From: Tritrichomonas musculus
Taxonomy: Eukaryota; Parabasalia; Tritrichomonadida; Tritrichomonadidae
Reading direction: 5' to 3'
Assembly (NCBI GenBank): GCA_039105265.1
Contig: JAPFFF010000009.1
Span: 620,001 to 684,000 of the forward strand
Length of the DNA: 64,000 nucleotides
Shown one piece after another: positions 30,301 to 44,018 of the stretch. The translations under genes and the position numbers were made by a program. The number at the start of each line of letters is the position of its first letter. Position 1 is the stretch's first letter. The notes beneath the pieces were generated by a model. That model saw only the letters and a program-made list of their open reading frames with translations. It searched no databases and was not told where the DNA came from.

Positions 30301-33300
30301 GTGGAGCAATTTATTTATATTGCACTAGTGGCACCACACAAATATGCTATATAATATCGTCCAAATTCAACAACTGTCATGCTGCATCAGGTGGAGCGAT
30401 TTACTTTAAACATGCTCAATTATCAAAAGACAAACTTCGATTTGATGTTAATGATTGTGATTTCAATGAAAATGAAGCTACAGAAGATGGAGGAGCGATT
30501 CATTTCTTTGCTAACCTTGGTATTATTCATTCATGTCGATTTACAGACAACAAATGCGCCAAAGGATCAGATCTTTACTACAAACAAAATTCATCCAAGG
30601 GTCCTTATGCTAGTGACAATTTCTCATTAATCATTGAAGATTGTAAATTCAATAGAACTACACAAAGTTCATCATTAGTGTACATTGATAGCATCATAAC
30701 TAATTTATTCATCTACTTTACGAACAATGCAGTTATTTTCTCAGAGATGAGTGATTCATATTTCTTTGGGTTTTCAAATGATAACTTATATCAACAAAAC
30801 GAGATCAAATGTCAATCGAATTGCATTTCACCAAACAAAAAATACATCTATTCTATTGATCACTTCTCGAGTGGATTTTCAAACGAAGAATGTATTGTAA
30901 CACCACCAATTAATCCAACCGAAGCACCAATTAATCCAACCGAAGCACCAATTAATCCAACAGACAAACCAGCTGATCCTACATTAACGTTAACACCAAC
31001 ACCGAATACCCCAGAAGAACCTATTGAATGTCCATCCAATTATCCAAACTGCTATATAGATGAAGCAGTTACTTCAGACATTAATATAGAAAAAGCTAAT
31101 CTATATGTTAATAGATGCACGTTCGATGGATTAACTGGATCTGGAAGCTCAAGCGTATCTGGTTCAGCAAACAACGGTGGAGCAATTTATTTATATTGCA
31201 CTAGTGGCACCACACAAATATGCTATATAATATCGTCCAAATTCAACAACTGTCATGCTGCATCAGGTGGAGCGATTTACTTTAAACATGCTCAATTATC
31301 AAAAGACAAACTTCGATTTGATGTTAATGATTGTGATTTCAATGAAAATGAAGCTACAGAAGATGGAGGAGCGATTCATTTCTTTGCTAACCTTGGTATT
31401 ATTCATTCATGTCGATTTACAGACAACAAATGCGCCAAAGGATCAGATCTTTACTACAAACAAAATTCATCCAAGGGTCCTTATGCTAGTGACAATTTCT
31501 CATTAATCATTGAAGATTGTAAATTCAATAGAACTACACAAAGTTCATCATTAGTGTACATTGATAGCATCATAACTAATTTATTCATCTACTTTACGAA
31601 CAATGCAGTTATTTTCTCAGAGATGAGTGATTCATATTTCTTTGGGTTTTCAAATGATAACTTATATCAACAAAACGAGATCAAATGTCAATCGAATTGC
31701 ATTTCACCAAACAAAAAATACATCTATTCTATTGATCACTTCTCGAGTGGATTTTCAAACGAAGAATGTATTGTAACACCACCAATTAATCCAACCGAAG
31801 CACCAATTAATCCAACCGAAGCACCAATTAATCCAACAGACAAACCAGCTGATCCTACATTAACGTTAACACCAACACCGAATACCCCAGAAGAACCTAT
31901 TGAATGTCCATCCAATTATCCAAACTGCTATATAGATGAAGCAGTTACTTCAGACATTAATATAGAAAAAGCTAATCTATATGTTAATAGATGCACGTTC
32001 GATGGATTAACTGGATCTGGAAGCTCAAGCGTATCTGGTTCAGCAAACAACGGTGGAGCAATTTATTTATATTGCACTAGTGGCACCACACAAATATGCT
32101 ATATAATATCGTCCAAATTCAACAACTGTCATGCTGCATCAGGTGGAGCGATTTACTTTAAACATGCTCAATTATCAAAAGACAAACTTCGATTTGATGT
32201 TAATGATTGTGATTTCAATGAAAATGAAGCTACAGAAGATGGAGGAGCGATTCATTTCTTTGCTAACCTTGGTATTATTCATTCATGTCGATTTACAGAC
32301 AACAAATGCGCCAAAGGATCAGATCTTTACTACAAACGAAATTCATCCAAGGGTCCTTATGCTAGTGACAATTTCTCATTAATCATTGAAGATTGTAAAT
32401 TCAATAGAACTACACAAAGTTCATCATTAGTGTACATTGATAGCATCATAACTAATTTATTCATCTACTTTACGAACAATGCAGTTATTTTCTCAGAGAT
32501 GAGTGATTCATATTTCTTTGGGTTTTCAAATGATAACTTATATCAACAAAACGAGATCAAATGTCAATCGAATTGCATTTCACCAAACAAAAAATACATC
32601 TATTCTATTGATCACTTCTCGAGTGGATTTTCAAACGAAGAATGTATTGTAACACCACCAATTAATCCAACCGAAGCACCAATTAATCCAACCGAAGCAC
32701 CAATCAATCCAACCGAAGCACCAATCAATCCAACCGAAGCACCAATTAATCCAACCGAAGCACCAATTAATCCAACCGAAGCACCAATTAATCCAACCGA
32801 AGCACCAATTAATCCAACCGAAGCACCAATTAATCCAACAGACAAACCAGCTGATCCTACATTAACGTTAACACCAACACCGAATACCCCAGAAGAACCT
32901 ATTGAATGTCCATCCAATTATCCAAACTGCTATATAGATGAAGCAGTTACTTCAGACATTAATATAGAAAAAGCTAATCTATATGTTAATAGATGCACGT
33001 TCGATGGATTAACTGGATCTGGAAGCTCAAGTGTATCTGGTTCAGCAAACAACGGTGGAGCAATTTATTTATATTGCACTAGTGGCACCACACAAATATG
33101 CTATATAATATCGTCCAAATTCAACAACTGTCATGCTGCATCAGGTGGAGCGATTTACTTTAAACATGCTCAATTATCAAAAGACAAACTTCGATTTGAT
33201 GTTAATGATTGTGATTTCAATGAAAATGAAGCTACAGAAGATGGAGGAGCGATTCATTTCTTTGCTAACCTTGGTATTATTCATTCATGTCGATTTACAG

Positions 33301-36300
33301 ACAACAAATGCGCCAAAGGATCAGATCTTTACTACAAACAAAATTCATCCAAGGGTCCTTATGCTAGTGACAATTTCTCATTAATCATTGAAGATTGTAA
33401 ATTCAATAGAACTACACAAAGTTCATCATTAGTGTACATTGATAGCATCATAACTAATTTATTCATCTACTTTACGAACAATGCAGTTATTTTCTCAGAG
33501 ATGAGTGATTCATATTTCTTTGGGTTTTCAAATGATAACTTATATCAACAAAACGAGATCAAATGTCAATCGAATTGCATTTCACCAAACAAAAAATACA
33601 TCTATTCTATTGATCACTTCTCGAGTGGATTTTCAAACGAAGAATGTATTGTAACACCACCAATTAATCCAACCGAAGCACCAATTAATCCAACCGAAGC
33701 ACCAATCAATCCAACCGAAGCACCAATTAATTTAACCGAAGCACCAATTAATCCAACCGAAACACCAATTAATCCAACAGACAAACCAGCTGATCCTACA
33801 TTAACGTTAACACCAACACCGAATACCCCAGAAGAACCTATTGAATGTCCATCCAATTATCCAAACTGCTATATAGATGAAGCAGTTACTTCAGACATTA
33901 ATATAGAAAAAGCTAATCTATATGTTAATAGATGCACGTTCGATGGATTAACTGGATCTGGAAGCTCAAGCGTATCTGGTTCAGCAAACAACGGTGGAGC
34001 AATTTATTTATATTGCACTAGTGGCACCACACAAATATGCTATATAATATCGTCCAAATTCAACAACTGTCATGCTGCATCAGGTGGAGCGATTTACTTT
34101 AAACATGCTCAATTATCAAAAGACAAACTTCGATTTGATGTTAATGATTGTGATTTCAATGAAAATGAAGCTACAGAAGATGGAGGAGCGATTCATTTCT
34201 TTGCTAACCTTGGTATTATTCATTCATGTCGATTTACAGACAACAAATGCGCCAAAGGATCAGATCTTTACTACAAACGAAATTCATCCAAGGGTCCTTA
34301 TGCTAGTGACAATTTCTCATTAATCATTGAAGATTGTAAATTCAATAGAACTACACAAAGTTCATCATTAGTGTACATTGATAGCATCATAACTAATTTA
34401 TTCATCTACTTTACGAACAATGCAGTTATTTTCTCAGAGATGAGTGATTCATATTTCTTTGGGTTTTCAAATGATAACTTATATCAACAAAACGAGATCA
34501 AATGTCAATCGAATTGCATTTCACCAAACAAAAAATACATCTATTCTATTGATCACTTCTCGAGTGGATTTTCAAACGAAGAATGTATTGTAACACCACC
34601 AATTAATCCAACCGAAGCACCAATTAATCCAACCGAAGCACCAATTAATCCAACAGACAAACCAGCTGATCCTACATTAACGTTAACACCAACACCGAAT
34701 ACCCCAGAAGAACCTATTGAATGTCCATCCAATTATCCAAACTGCTATATAGATGAAGCAGTTACTTCAGACATTAATATAGAAAAAGCTAATCTATATG
34801 TTAATAGATGCACGTTCGATGGATTAACTGGATCTGGAAGCTCAAGTGTATCTGGTTCAGCAAACAACGGTGGAGCAATTTATTTATATTGCACTAGTGG
34901 CACCACACAAATATGCTATATAATATCGTCCAAATTCAACAACTGTCATGCTGCATCAGGTGGAGCGATTTACTTTAAACATGCTCAATTATCAAAAGAC
35001 AAACTTCGATTTGATGTTAATGATTGTGATTTCAATGAAAATGAAGCTACAGAAGATGGAGGAGCGATTCATTTCTTTGCTAACCTTGGTATTATTCATT
35101 CATGTCGATTTACAGACAACAAATGCGCCAAAGGATCAGATCTTTACTACAAACAAAATTCATCCAAGGGTCCTTATGCTAGTGACAATTTCTCATTAAT
35201 CATTGAAGATTGTAAATTCAATAGAACTACACAAAGTTCATCATTAGTGTACATTGATAGCATCATAACTAATTTATTCATCTACTTTACGAACAATGCA
35301 GTTATTTTCTCAGAGATGAGTGATTCATATTTCTTTGGGTTTTCAAATGATAACTTATATCAACAAAACGAGATCAAATGTCAATCGAATTGCATTTCAC
35401 CAAACAAAAAATACATCTATTCTATTGATCACTTCTCGAGTGGATTTTCAAACGAAGAATGTATTGTAACACCACCAATTAATCCAACCGAAGCACCAAT
35501 TAATCCAACCGAAGCACCAATTAATCCAACAGACAAACCAGCTGATCCTACATTAACGTTAACACCAACACCGAATACCCCAGAAGAACCTATTGAATGT
35601 CCATCCAATTATCCAAACTGCTATATAGATGAAGCAGTTACTTCAGACATTAATATAGAAAAAGCTAATCTATATGTTAATAGATGCACGTTCGATGGAT
35701 TAACTGGATCTGGAAGCTCAAGCGTATCTGGTTCAGCAAACAACGGTGGAGCAATTTATTTATATTGCACTAGTGGCACCACACAAATATGCTATATAAT
35801 ATCGTCCAAATTCAACAACTGTCATGCTGCATCAGGTGGAGCGATTTACTTTAAACATGCTCAATTATCAAAAGACAAACTTCGATTTGATGTTAATGAT
35901 TGTGATTTCAATGAAAATGAAGCTACAGAAGATGGAGGAGCGATTCATTTCTTTGCTAACCTTGGTATTATTCATTCATGTCGATTTACAGACAACAAAT
36001 GCGCCAAAGGATCAGATCTTTACTACAAACGAAATTCATCCAAGGGTCCTTATGCTAGTGACAATTTCTCATTAATCATTGAAGATTGTAAATTCAATAG
36101 AACTACACAAAGTTCATCATTAGTGTACATTGATAGCATCATAACTAATTTATTCATCTACTTTACGAACAATGCAGTTATTTTCTCAGAGATGAGTGAT
36201 TCATATTTCTTTGGGTTTTCAAATGATAACTTATATCAACAAAACGAGATCAAATGTCAATCGAATTGCATTTCACCAAACAAAAAATACATCTATTCTA

Positions 36301-39300
36301 TTGATCACTTCTCGAGTGGATTTTCAAACGAAGAATGTATTGTAACACCACCAATTAATCCAACCGAAGCACCAATTAATCCAACCGAAGCACCAATCAA
36401 TCCAACCGAAGCACCAATTAATCCAACAGACAAACCAGCTGATCCTACATTAACGTTAACACCAACACCGAATACCCCAGAAGAACCTATTGAATGTCCA
36501 TCCAATTATCCAAACTGCTATATAGATGAAGCAGTTACTTCAGACATTAATATAGAAAAAGCTAATCTATATGTTAATAGATGCACGTTCGATGGATTAA
36601 CTGGATCTGGAAGCTCAAGCGTATCTGGTTCAGCAAACAACGGTGGAGCAATTTATTTATATTGCACTAGTGGCACCACACAAATATGCTATATAATATC
36701 GTCCAAATTCAACAACTGTCATGCTGCATCAGGTGGAGCGATTTACTTTAAACATGCTCAATTATCAAAAGACAAACTTCGATTTGATGTTAATGATTGT
36801 GATTTCAATGAAAATGAAGCTACAGAAGATGGAGGAGCGATTCATTTCTTTGCTAACCTTGGTATTATTCATTCATGTCGATTTACAGACAACAAATGCG
36901 CCAAAGGATCAGATCTTTACTACAAACGAAATTCATCCAAGGGTCCTTATGCTAGTGACAATTTCTCATTAATCATTGAAGATTGTAAATTCAATAGAAC
37001 TACACAAAGTTCATCATTAGTGTACATTGATAGCATCATAACTAATTTATTCATCTACTTTACGAACAATGCAGTTATTTTCTCAGAGATGAGTGATTCA
37101 TATTTCTTTGGGTTTTCAAATGATAACTTATATCAACAAAACGAGATCAAATGTCAATCGAATTGCATTTCACCAAACAAAAAATACATCTATTCTATTG
37201 ATCACTTCTCGAGTGGATTTTCAAACGAAGAATGTATTGTAACACCACCAATTAATCCAACCGAAGCACCAATTAATCCAACCGAAGCACCAATCAATCC
37301 AACAAACAAGCCAGTTGGACCAAGTGTCTGTCCATCAAAGCCAAGTGGCCCAGTTGATGATCTTTCATCAAATCCTACTTCATATACGAACAAATCAGTT
37401 ATTTATGGTTGCAATCTTGAAATATCATCTAAAATCATCTCCGATCAACACATTGTTCATCTTTATCAATGCACATTCAATGGACTCCAAGATGAATCAT
37501 CAGAAGGTGGTGGCGCCATATACATTATGACGACCAGCAAAGGTCCAACCAATAAAACATGCATCATTGAAGATTGTACATTCTCTAACTGTCAATCTAC
37601 CAAAGGTGGAGCACTTTCTATAGTCACAGCTCAACCTACAAGATTCTTTAGTATTCTCCGCAGCAAATTTAATAACAACAAAGCGATTGGTGAAGGCGGA
37701 GCCATTTATTTCCATGCTGTTTACTCAACCATTGATTCATGTGAATTCACAAATAATCAAGCAGGCAGTGGTAATGGAAGTGAAATATACTTCCTTTGCA
37801 AAGAAAGTGAAGGCGGAATATCAACAAATCCGTTTTTAATCCAAAACAGCAAATTTGAAGTAAATGAAGCAGACACATCATCTAATATGATCTATCTTGA
37901 TTGGATCAAATCATCAGACTTTGAATTCAAGAAGAATGAAGTCCGAATCACTTCCACCAACAACAATTACTTATTTTCATCGAAAGGAGATTTAAATACT
38001 GGACGAATGACCATTGAATCCAACTGTATTTCAGATAAATCACGGCTTTGTGAATCTAACAACATTGCATTACATGACAAAATAACGCCAGGTTTCCCAA
38101 CGATTTGTGGAAGTATTTTACCACCAACAGAAGGACCAATCAATCCAACCGAGACACCAAATAATCCAACAGAAGCACCAATCAATCCAACAGAAGGACC
38201 AATCAATCCAACCTATACACCAAATAATCCAACAGAAGCACCAATCAATCCAACCTATACACCAAATAATCCAACAGAAGCACCAATCAATCCAACTGAA
38301 ATATCAAATACACCAATTATCTCAGGTCCTATAGATGATGAATTAACAGTCGACCAAACAATCAATTTCACAGGCGATTCAGTTGAATTCAATAAAAATG
38401 GCTACAAAGTTGATGAAAAAGATATTTCAGTAACAGATAAAAAGGCAGAAATCATTCTTATCAATCCTATGAAAGGTTTATCTTTGATCAAAATCAACAC
38501 CACTACAGAAAAACCAGAGAAAGCAGTTTTTGTTTCTCCTACGACTAAGAATACCGATGCCATTATTTTGACCCCAACAGACGGCTCTAACGACTATGGA
38601 CAAGGTGAGATTGGCATCCATGCAAATTCAAATTTGAATAACATCATTCTACAAACGGAAAAAGTTCCATTGAATATTTATAGCAATGAAGCGAGCGATG
38701 TATCATTCAAACTTGAAAAGTCAACGAACGAATCAACAATTTATCTCAATCATTTGATCATGAATGATGGTTCTCTTCAAATGAAAGTTCCAGATGAAGT
38801 TGAAACAATACAATTTATCGTTGTCGAAGTTTATAAACTTGATAAAATTGAAGCATTAAGAAGTAATAAGGAACAAATTGAAACAAGAATTGATGAATTA
38901 AGATTGAGAAGCGGATCTCATTTGACATTAGCTAGTACAAACATTAGAAAAGTTATCAAAGCAAGTCCAAGATCAAAACTTTCAATTGAAGGTAGTGCTG
39001 CTTTCAATAATGAAACAAAGATTGAAATGACAGAAACTTCATTTATTAATTTCGGTTCATCAAATGTTGAAGGAATTATCAGTGAAATCAAGCTTTCTGA
39101 AAATGGAACAGATGTCAATCACTTACAAGAAGATGAATCAATTATTCCATTGATTTGTGGAGATAACTTTAAATGCTCTGATTGGAAAGATAATTTTGTT
39201 GGTAACATCAAGTATATCGCTGCTAAATGCATTTCATATAATAATCAAGAATGCCTTGCAGCTACCAACAAGCCCGTTGTGGTAGATAAACATTCTGGAA

Positions 39301-39608
39301 ATAAGTCGTTGCCAACAGGAGCAATCATTGCAATTGTTGTCGTTGTTGTGGTCGTCATTGCTGCCATTTTGATCGTTATTATTCTCGTTAAAAAGAAATC
39401 TAACTATAATTATAATCATTTTAATGACGATGCGTTTCAAGGAGAAATAGAAGGAGATAATCGCAGCGTCGAATCTTTTGGCGAGAATTCCTTGAATAAT
39501 TCATCACTTACGGAAGAATTTGATAATATTTTATATAACTCGGCTGATCAACATCATAGCTCATCAGATGATCCATTTATGAAAGAGTTTGAAGATAACT
39601 CAGCATAA
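27391..39608 (+). CDS. Giant Pmp-like repetitive surface protein; frame shifted once as assembled
   Basis: Host gene of the trichomonad Pmp-like surface family. It opens with a signal peptide (MIFIIFLIHLIRSV). Eleven near-identical units of about 240 folded residues follow, each with repeated GGAI and FxxN motifs (NNGGAIYLYC, SGGAIYFKHA, DGGAIHFFAN; FNNC, FNEN, FTDN) predicting a right-handed beta-helix. They are joined by INPTEAP linkers. Then come one diverged unit (about 37320-38110), a Pro/Thr linker with PTYTPNN variants, a unique C-terminal domain, a membrane helix (GAIIAIVVVVVVVIAAILIV) and an acidic tail of about 70 residues with DPF and YNSA motifs that might serve endocytosis. A 5-base TATTG duplication at about 30011-30022 ends the first frame after unit 3 (27391-30024, 877 residues). 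The second frame runs 30009-39608. This is either an assembly slip or a real off state. Confidence 0.85.
27433..37303 (+). repeat. Tandem array of eleven 876-bp coding units
   Basis: Units start at 27433, 28309, 29269, 30150, 31026, 31902, 32904, 33843, 34719, 35595 and 36492. The core is almost identical in all. Length differs only by whole 21-base linker copies (2, 6, 2, 2, 2, 8, 5, 2, 2, 3 and 2 INPTEAP-type copies after units 1 to 11) and by the 5-base slip after unit 3. Two marker sites vary: a silent C/T in the GSSSVSGS region and Gln/Arg in YK(Q/R)NSSKG. Units 1, 7 and 9 are T type; units 6, 8, 10 and 11 carry Arg. Confidence 0.95.
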
Positions 39609-39711
39609 AAAAATGAGTTTTGTTTTGTTTTAGATAGCATACTATGATGATAAAACCTTCATAAATATAATTTAATCTTTTAATAAATTTAATTTATACT
39701 TTTTGATCTTC
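39609..39711. other. Short 3' flank of the Pmp-like gene
   Basis: AT-rich with T runs; no gene. A TTAA-bordered foldback element starts right after it. Confidence 0.5.
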
Positions 39712-39839
39712 TTAAGGGCGTACGTCCCAAAGGTGTTGTAAACTTTTCAACATTGAATAAACTCATAGAATACAACTTTCAATACTTCCAACTTATGAAA
39801 AAGTTTAGGTCAAAAAAGATAATATTTGTCCTAAACGAT

Positions 39840-39874
<35 letters not shown>

Positions 39875-40817
39875 AAATCGTAATCGCCCGTGGCGGTTTA
39901 GGTCAATATTGACCTTGTATCGTACCATAGAAAAAAAAGTCTGGAACTTTTTTGCACTTTTGTAAAAAAAAGCATGGGTAGCTACCCATGGTTTTTTCTA
40001 TATAAAAAAAATATAAACGGAATATTTTTTTATAGTCTAAAATCGATATCATAATGAGCTTTGGCTTATAAACAAGAAAGGACAAATATTTTATATGCTA
40101 ATAAAAGTTCTATTGATTACTTTATAACAAAGAAAATCAAAATTTTAATCTAATTATTATATGAATATTTTATATTGTGTAAACAAATGCACAATCCAAA
40201 GGCATAAAAATAAATATGAAACCGTATTACTCAAAATTAATTAACTACCTTTTAACTTTAAAAGTATATGATTTCCAATATCAATGCTATCGGCGAAAAG
40301 TTGGAATTTACGTAATTGTATACATCAAAATAATAAAATGATGGTGTTAAAAATATTTGCGCTTTCTTGTTTATATGCGAATGCTCATAATAATATCGAT
40401 TTTAGACTATAAAAAAATATTCCGTTTATATTTTTTTTATATAGAAAAAACCATGGGTAGCTACCCATGCTTTTTTTTACAAAAGTGCAAAAAAGTTCCA
40501 GACTTTTTTTTCTATGGTACGATACAAGGTCAATATTGACCTAAACCGCCACGGGCGATTACGATTACGGGCGATTACGATTTCCCAAAAAAAAATTGCT
40601 TTTTTATTGATAAAATTGTTCATAAAATAATTCGAATTAAAATGGAAAAATAATGCATAAAAATATTTTTCTTTAATATATCATCAATCTATAAATAATA
40701 GACATTTTATTTTCTCCAAAATATAATTTATTCTTCAACTTTTTTTACTCAAAAAAAGATTAAAATATATGAGAAATCTCATTGAATTCTGAGCATTGAA
40801 TTGAACGTACGCCCTTA

Positions 40818-40818
<1 letters not shown>
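39712..40818. mobile_element. Foldback DNA transposon, 1.1 kb, TTAA/TA borders
   Basis: The outer ends are perfect 14-base inverted repeats, TTAAGGGCGTACGT (39712-39725) and ACGTACGCCCTTAA (40805-40818). Inside are long inverted arms of over 200 bases, 39872-40080 and 40362-40586, nearly identical. The right arm has an extra 15-base copy of GGGCGATTACGATTA. Each arm contains a palindrome CATGGGTAGCTACCCATG. A run of 31 A lies beside the left arm (39841-39871). The reading frames of about 60 codons found in both arms are mirror copies and not genes. Ends at TTAA could be piggyBac-like (TTAA) or mariner-like (TA). Confidence 0.8.
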
Positions 40819-40820
<2 letters not shown>

Positions 40821-40850
<30 letters not shown>

Positions 40851-40851
40851 C
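40821..40851. repeat. AT dinucleotide microsatellite
   Basis: About 15 TA repeats directly next to the right end of the foldback element. Confidence 0.85.
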
Positions 40852-41498
40852 TTTCCTAATATTTTCATTATGTAGATGAATATATGCATGCCTAGTAGAT
40901 TGCTAGTAGCAGTTATAAAAAAAGTTTCCGGGCAATTCTGAAAAAGTGGAGATTAAAATGCTTTTATTGCATAAAATATAAGATATAATTGATTTTATTT
41001 AATAATAATAGATAATATATTCATTATATTAATTCATTTCATGATAAAATTAATTTCATTGATGGGGAAAGCATTGCAATTAACAATATAAATAGAAGAG
41101 TAGAAAATAAAATCCTATTGTGATTTTTATTGTGTATATACATTTCAAACAATACTATAAAAATATTTTGTTATTATAAAATGTTTTTTGGCGGTAGAAA
41201 AAAAGATATTTGCATATATTTTTTTTGGTTTATAAAGGTGAAATAATTATCGTAAAGGCGATTTTTTTCATTGAAATTTTTAAATTTTTTTCTGATGAAT
41301 CAAAAAGATATTGTAATTAAAAATATAACTATTTCTATTTATTATTACATATAAAATCTATTTTTATGAAAAAAAATATTAAATTAATGATCTTTTGGAA
41401 AAAACTGAATATCTTCAATAATCCAAGTAAAAATCATCAAAATTTAAAATTCGTTGTTTAAATATCAAATACAATTAATAACCTTTAATTGTTACAAA

Positions 41499-41601
41499 AT
41501 TTTTACCGACTCTTACCGCCAGCCGCGGGGTCTCGACTCGGATTCGCTTCGCTCAGCCTCGCTCGACGCCCGCCAGGCGGTATGTAGTCTCGGTAAAAAT
41601 T
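41499..41601. repeat. GC-rich hairpin island
   Basis: AATTTTTACCGA at the left pairs with its complement at the right, and inside CCGCC pairs with GGCGG. The centre is GC-rich with CTCG/CTTCGCTC repeats, in strong contrast to the surrounding AT-rich DNA. It is possibly a small foldback element or the remnant of one. Confidence 0.55.
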
Positions 41602-41702
41602 ATGTAAAAATATAAAAAGATTTGTTTTTTCAATTATTTTATTTAGATTTTTTTTTCTGAATGATTTCCACTTTTTGACGGTTCTTCAGAAAAGACTAAC
41701 TA

Positions 41703-41880
41703 TTAGGGATGGGAAACGGGCGCCCGAAACGTGCCCGGGCAATGTCAGATTGGTCATATCACCGGGCAAGAATGGGCACAAACGTCTTTTTTACTTTGCC
41801 CGTTTTTGCTCGTTCTTGCCCATTTGATTGTTAAATTGATTGCCCGTTCATCATTTTCTTTCCTGCCCGTAAATTTTATG
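41703..41880. mobile_element. hAT-like transposon end (single end)
   Basis: It starts TAGGGATGGGAAACGGGC and continues with many GCCCG/CGGGC copies in both directions, the layout of hAT terminal and subterminal repeats. No matching opposite end (CCCATCCCTA) was found in the window, so it is probably a truncated relic. Confidence 0.45.
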
Positions 41881-44018
41881 AAATAGTAAAAGCTGCTTGT
41901 TCGATTTTCGTCGAATCTTTTTTTTTTTTTTAATTTCTTTCATTTCCAATTTCTCTACCTATACTCCATGTTGAAAAGATTTATTCATATCATTATGATT
42001 GCAATTTATTTTTCATTTTTTATAAACAATAAGAAAATGATTTTTTTAAAAACTTGTTTAAATGAAAATATTATCACTTTTTTTCACTCTTTTTTTGGCT
42101 TATATAAAAAATTTTGATTTTTTGTTATTCTAAAACCCCCAACATTTTTAAATCTGTGGAAAAATGGAAATGTAAGTGAACATTTATATTAAAACTGAGG
42201 TTATATATATGATTCATACAATCGTTATATACGATTTCTTGATTAATTTTGTCGAAATTAAGATTAAAAAAATAAAAATTAAGTAAATCCATTTTATTTT
42301 CAATAAATATATTTTAAATATGATATTAAACAAGGTTTAATAGATAAAATAGCAATATGTTAAAAGAATAAAATGAATATCATCAAATTATTAGTGTTTA
42401 CTCAATAATTAGTTTATATTCCAATTTATTATTTTTATTTTCATTTTATAATTCTATTTTAATGATTTTTATATAATAAAATTTCGTATATATACCAATA
42501 TTAATATTTTTTGGTTTATTTCAATAATACACGTTACTCATACCCGATGACTCAAATATTCTGAGCTGTTGTATCAAAAAACACGTTACCCATACCCGAT
42601 TGCTCAAATATTTGAGAATAATACAGAGATTTATTTTATTTAAAAATAAAATCATTTCTGGTTAACATATTTATGTCTAGCATATCTTAAATAATAAAAT
42701 GGTTAATTATATTTTTGTTAACTTTTTAAATTATGAAAAAGTTCATTAAAAAAAATTATAACCCATTATTTCATTAATTAAAACGAATAAAAATATTGAT
42801 CACTTTAAAACATAAATCAATGAATAAGAAAATCATTTTATTAGAAACGTATATTTTTAAGTCACATTTCATTAATAGCATGAAGTGAAGTATTGAAAAC
42901 GAAATAAAATATACGTTTTTTTTGATAGTTCATTTATCTTTACTAATATTTTTTTGATATCTTTAAATATTCTAAAAAACAATTAATTATTTGAATATAA
43001 AATATAATTGTCATAAAAATTCGTAATTTATTCATATATTGGGAAATTTTTAATATCAATTTCTCAATTTCTATAATTTGCATATTTATTTTGGAATATT
43101 ATTATTATATATAAGTAGAAGAATCATATATATGTAGATAAATAAGCGAATGTTGAATGAATGCAAAATTTTTATTATTGATTATCATGAAATTCTGAAT
43201 GTTGAAATTAGTCAAATATAAAAAATATCAGCATGTAATCTTTATTAACTTTAATGAACTTTGGTCAGAGCATTTTAAAATCTAATTTTGACATTATATA
43301 ATCAGTATATTTGTTTTTTACCTTGAAAATAAATAATAAATAATCTATCAAAAAGAATTATTGCTCTGTTTTTTATACTTATCCATAAAAAATAAACTTT
43401 CAAACAAATGCTATCTTTAAATATAATTATCTTTTTTAACAAGAGGAAAAATTGTAAACGGTTTTGTTGGGGGTTTTGTTATTCTTAAGGGGGGACTCCC
43501 ACGTTAAAAAAAATTGAAATTTCTCAGATATTTTAAATTAAATATAAAGATTTGAGTATTTTATTATATATAAAATGGTTTTTAATAATTTTTTTGATGA
43601 TTTTTTTTTTTAATTTTTGCGCAATTAAAATCACAGATAATATCACACATGTAATTTTTTTTTCAAAGTTTATATTACTGATTATACATACTTATAAGAG
43701 TAGATATTAAATATATAGTATCTTATTGCATCACACACTTTTTTCCTTCTAAAAAATGATTTTTGAAAAAATACGTTTAACTTTATTATAAATATTCAAT
43801 AATTTAATGAATATTAGTTATAATCATTATTCCATGCTTGGAAATTTATTTCTATATATGTTAAAAATAAATTTATGGTTTGAGTTGTAAATCTTCAAAA
43901 TTGAGGGACTACATACATTTTGAAGTAGTTAAGTATAGGCTGGGATTCATACTTCACCCCAGCCTACACGCTTCGCCACCAAGCTCAGGTACACCCTCGC
44001 TTGGGCCTCAGCTTCCGG

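Larger units (their letters stand above)
40852..43930. other. Gene-poor spacer with transposon relics
   Basis: No credible gene. Visible structures are the GC-rich hairpin at 41499-41601 and a hAT-like end at 41703. Two direct copies of CACGTTAC(T/C)CATACCCGAT lie at about 42529 and 42581. An inverted pair AAAACCCCCAACA / GTTGGGGGTTTTG lies near 42126 and 43465. The rest is A/T tracts. Confidence 0.6.

Noticed and set aside
39903-40539. Two near-identical 60-residue frames on opposite strands
   Set aside because: They come from the two inverted arms of the foldback element and have no ATG context or coding character beyond that.
43460-43515. Right end of a transposon starting near 42126 (GTTGGGGGTTTTG inverted pair)
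   Set aside because: Only about 13 bases are shared, the pair is not followed by a target duplication and the sequence is simple; too weak.
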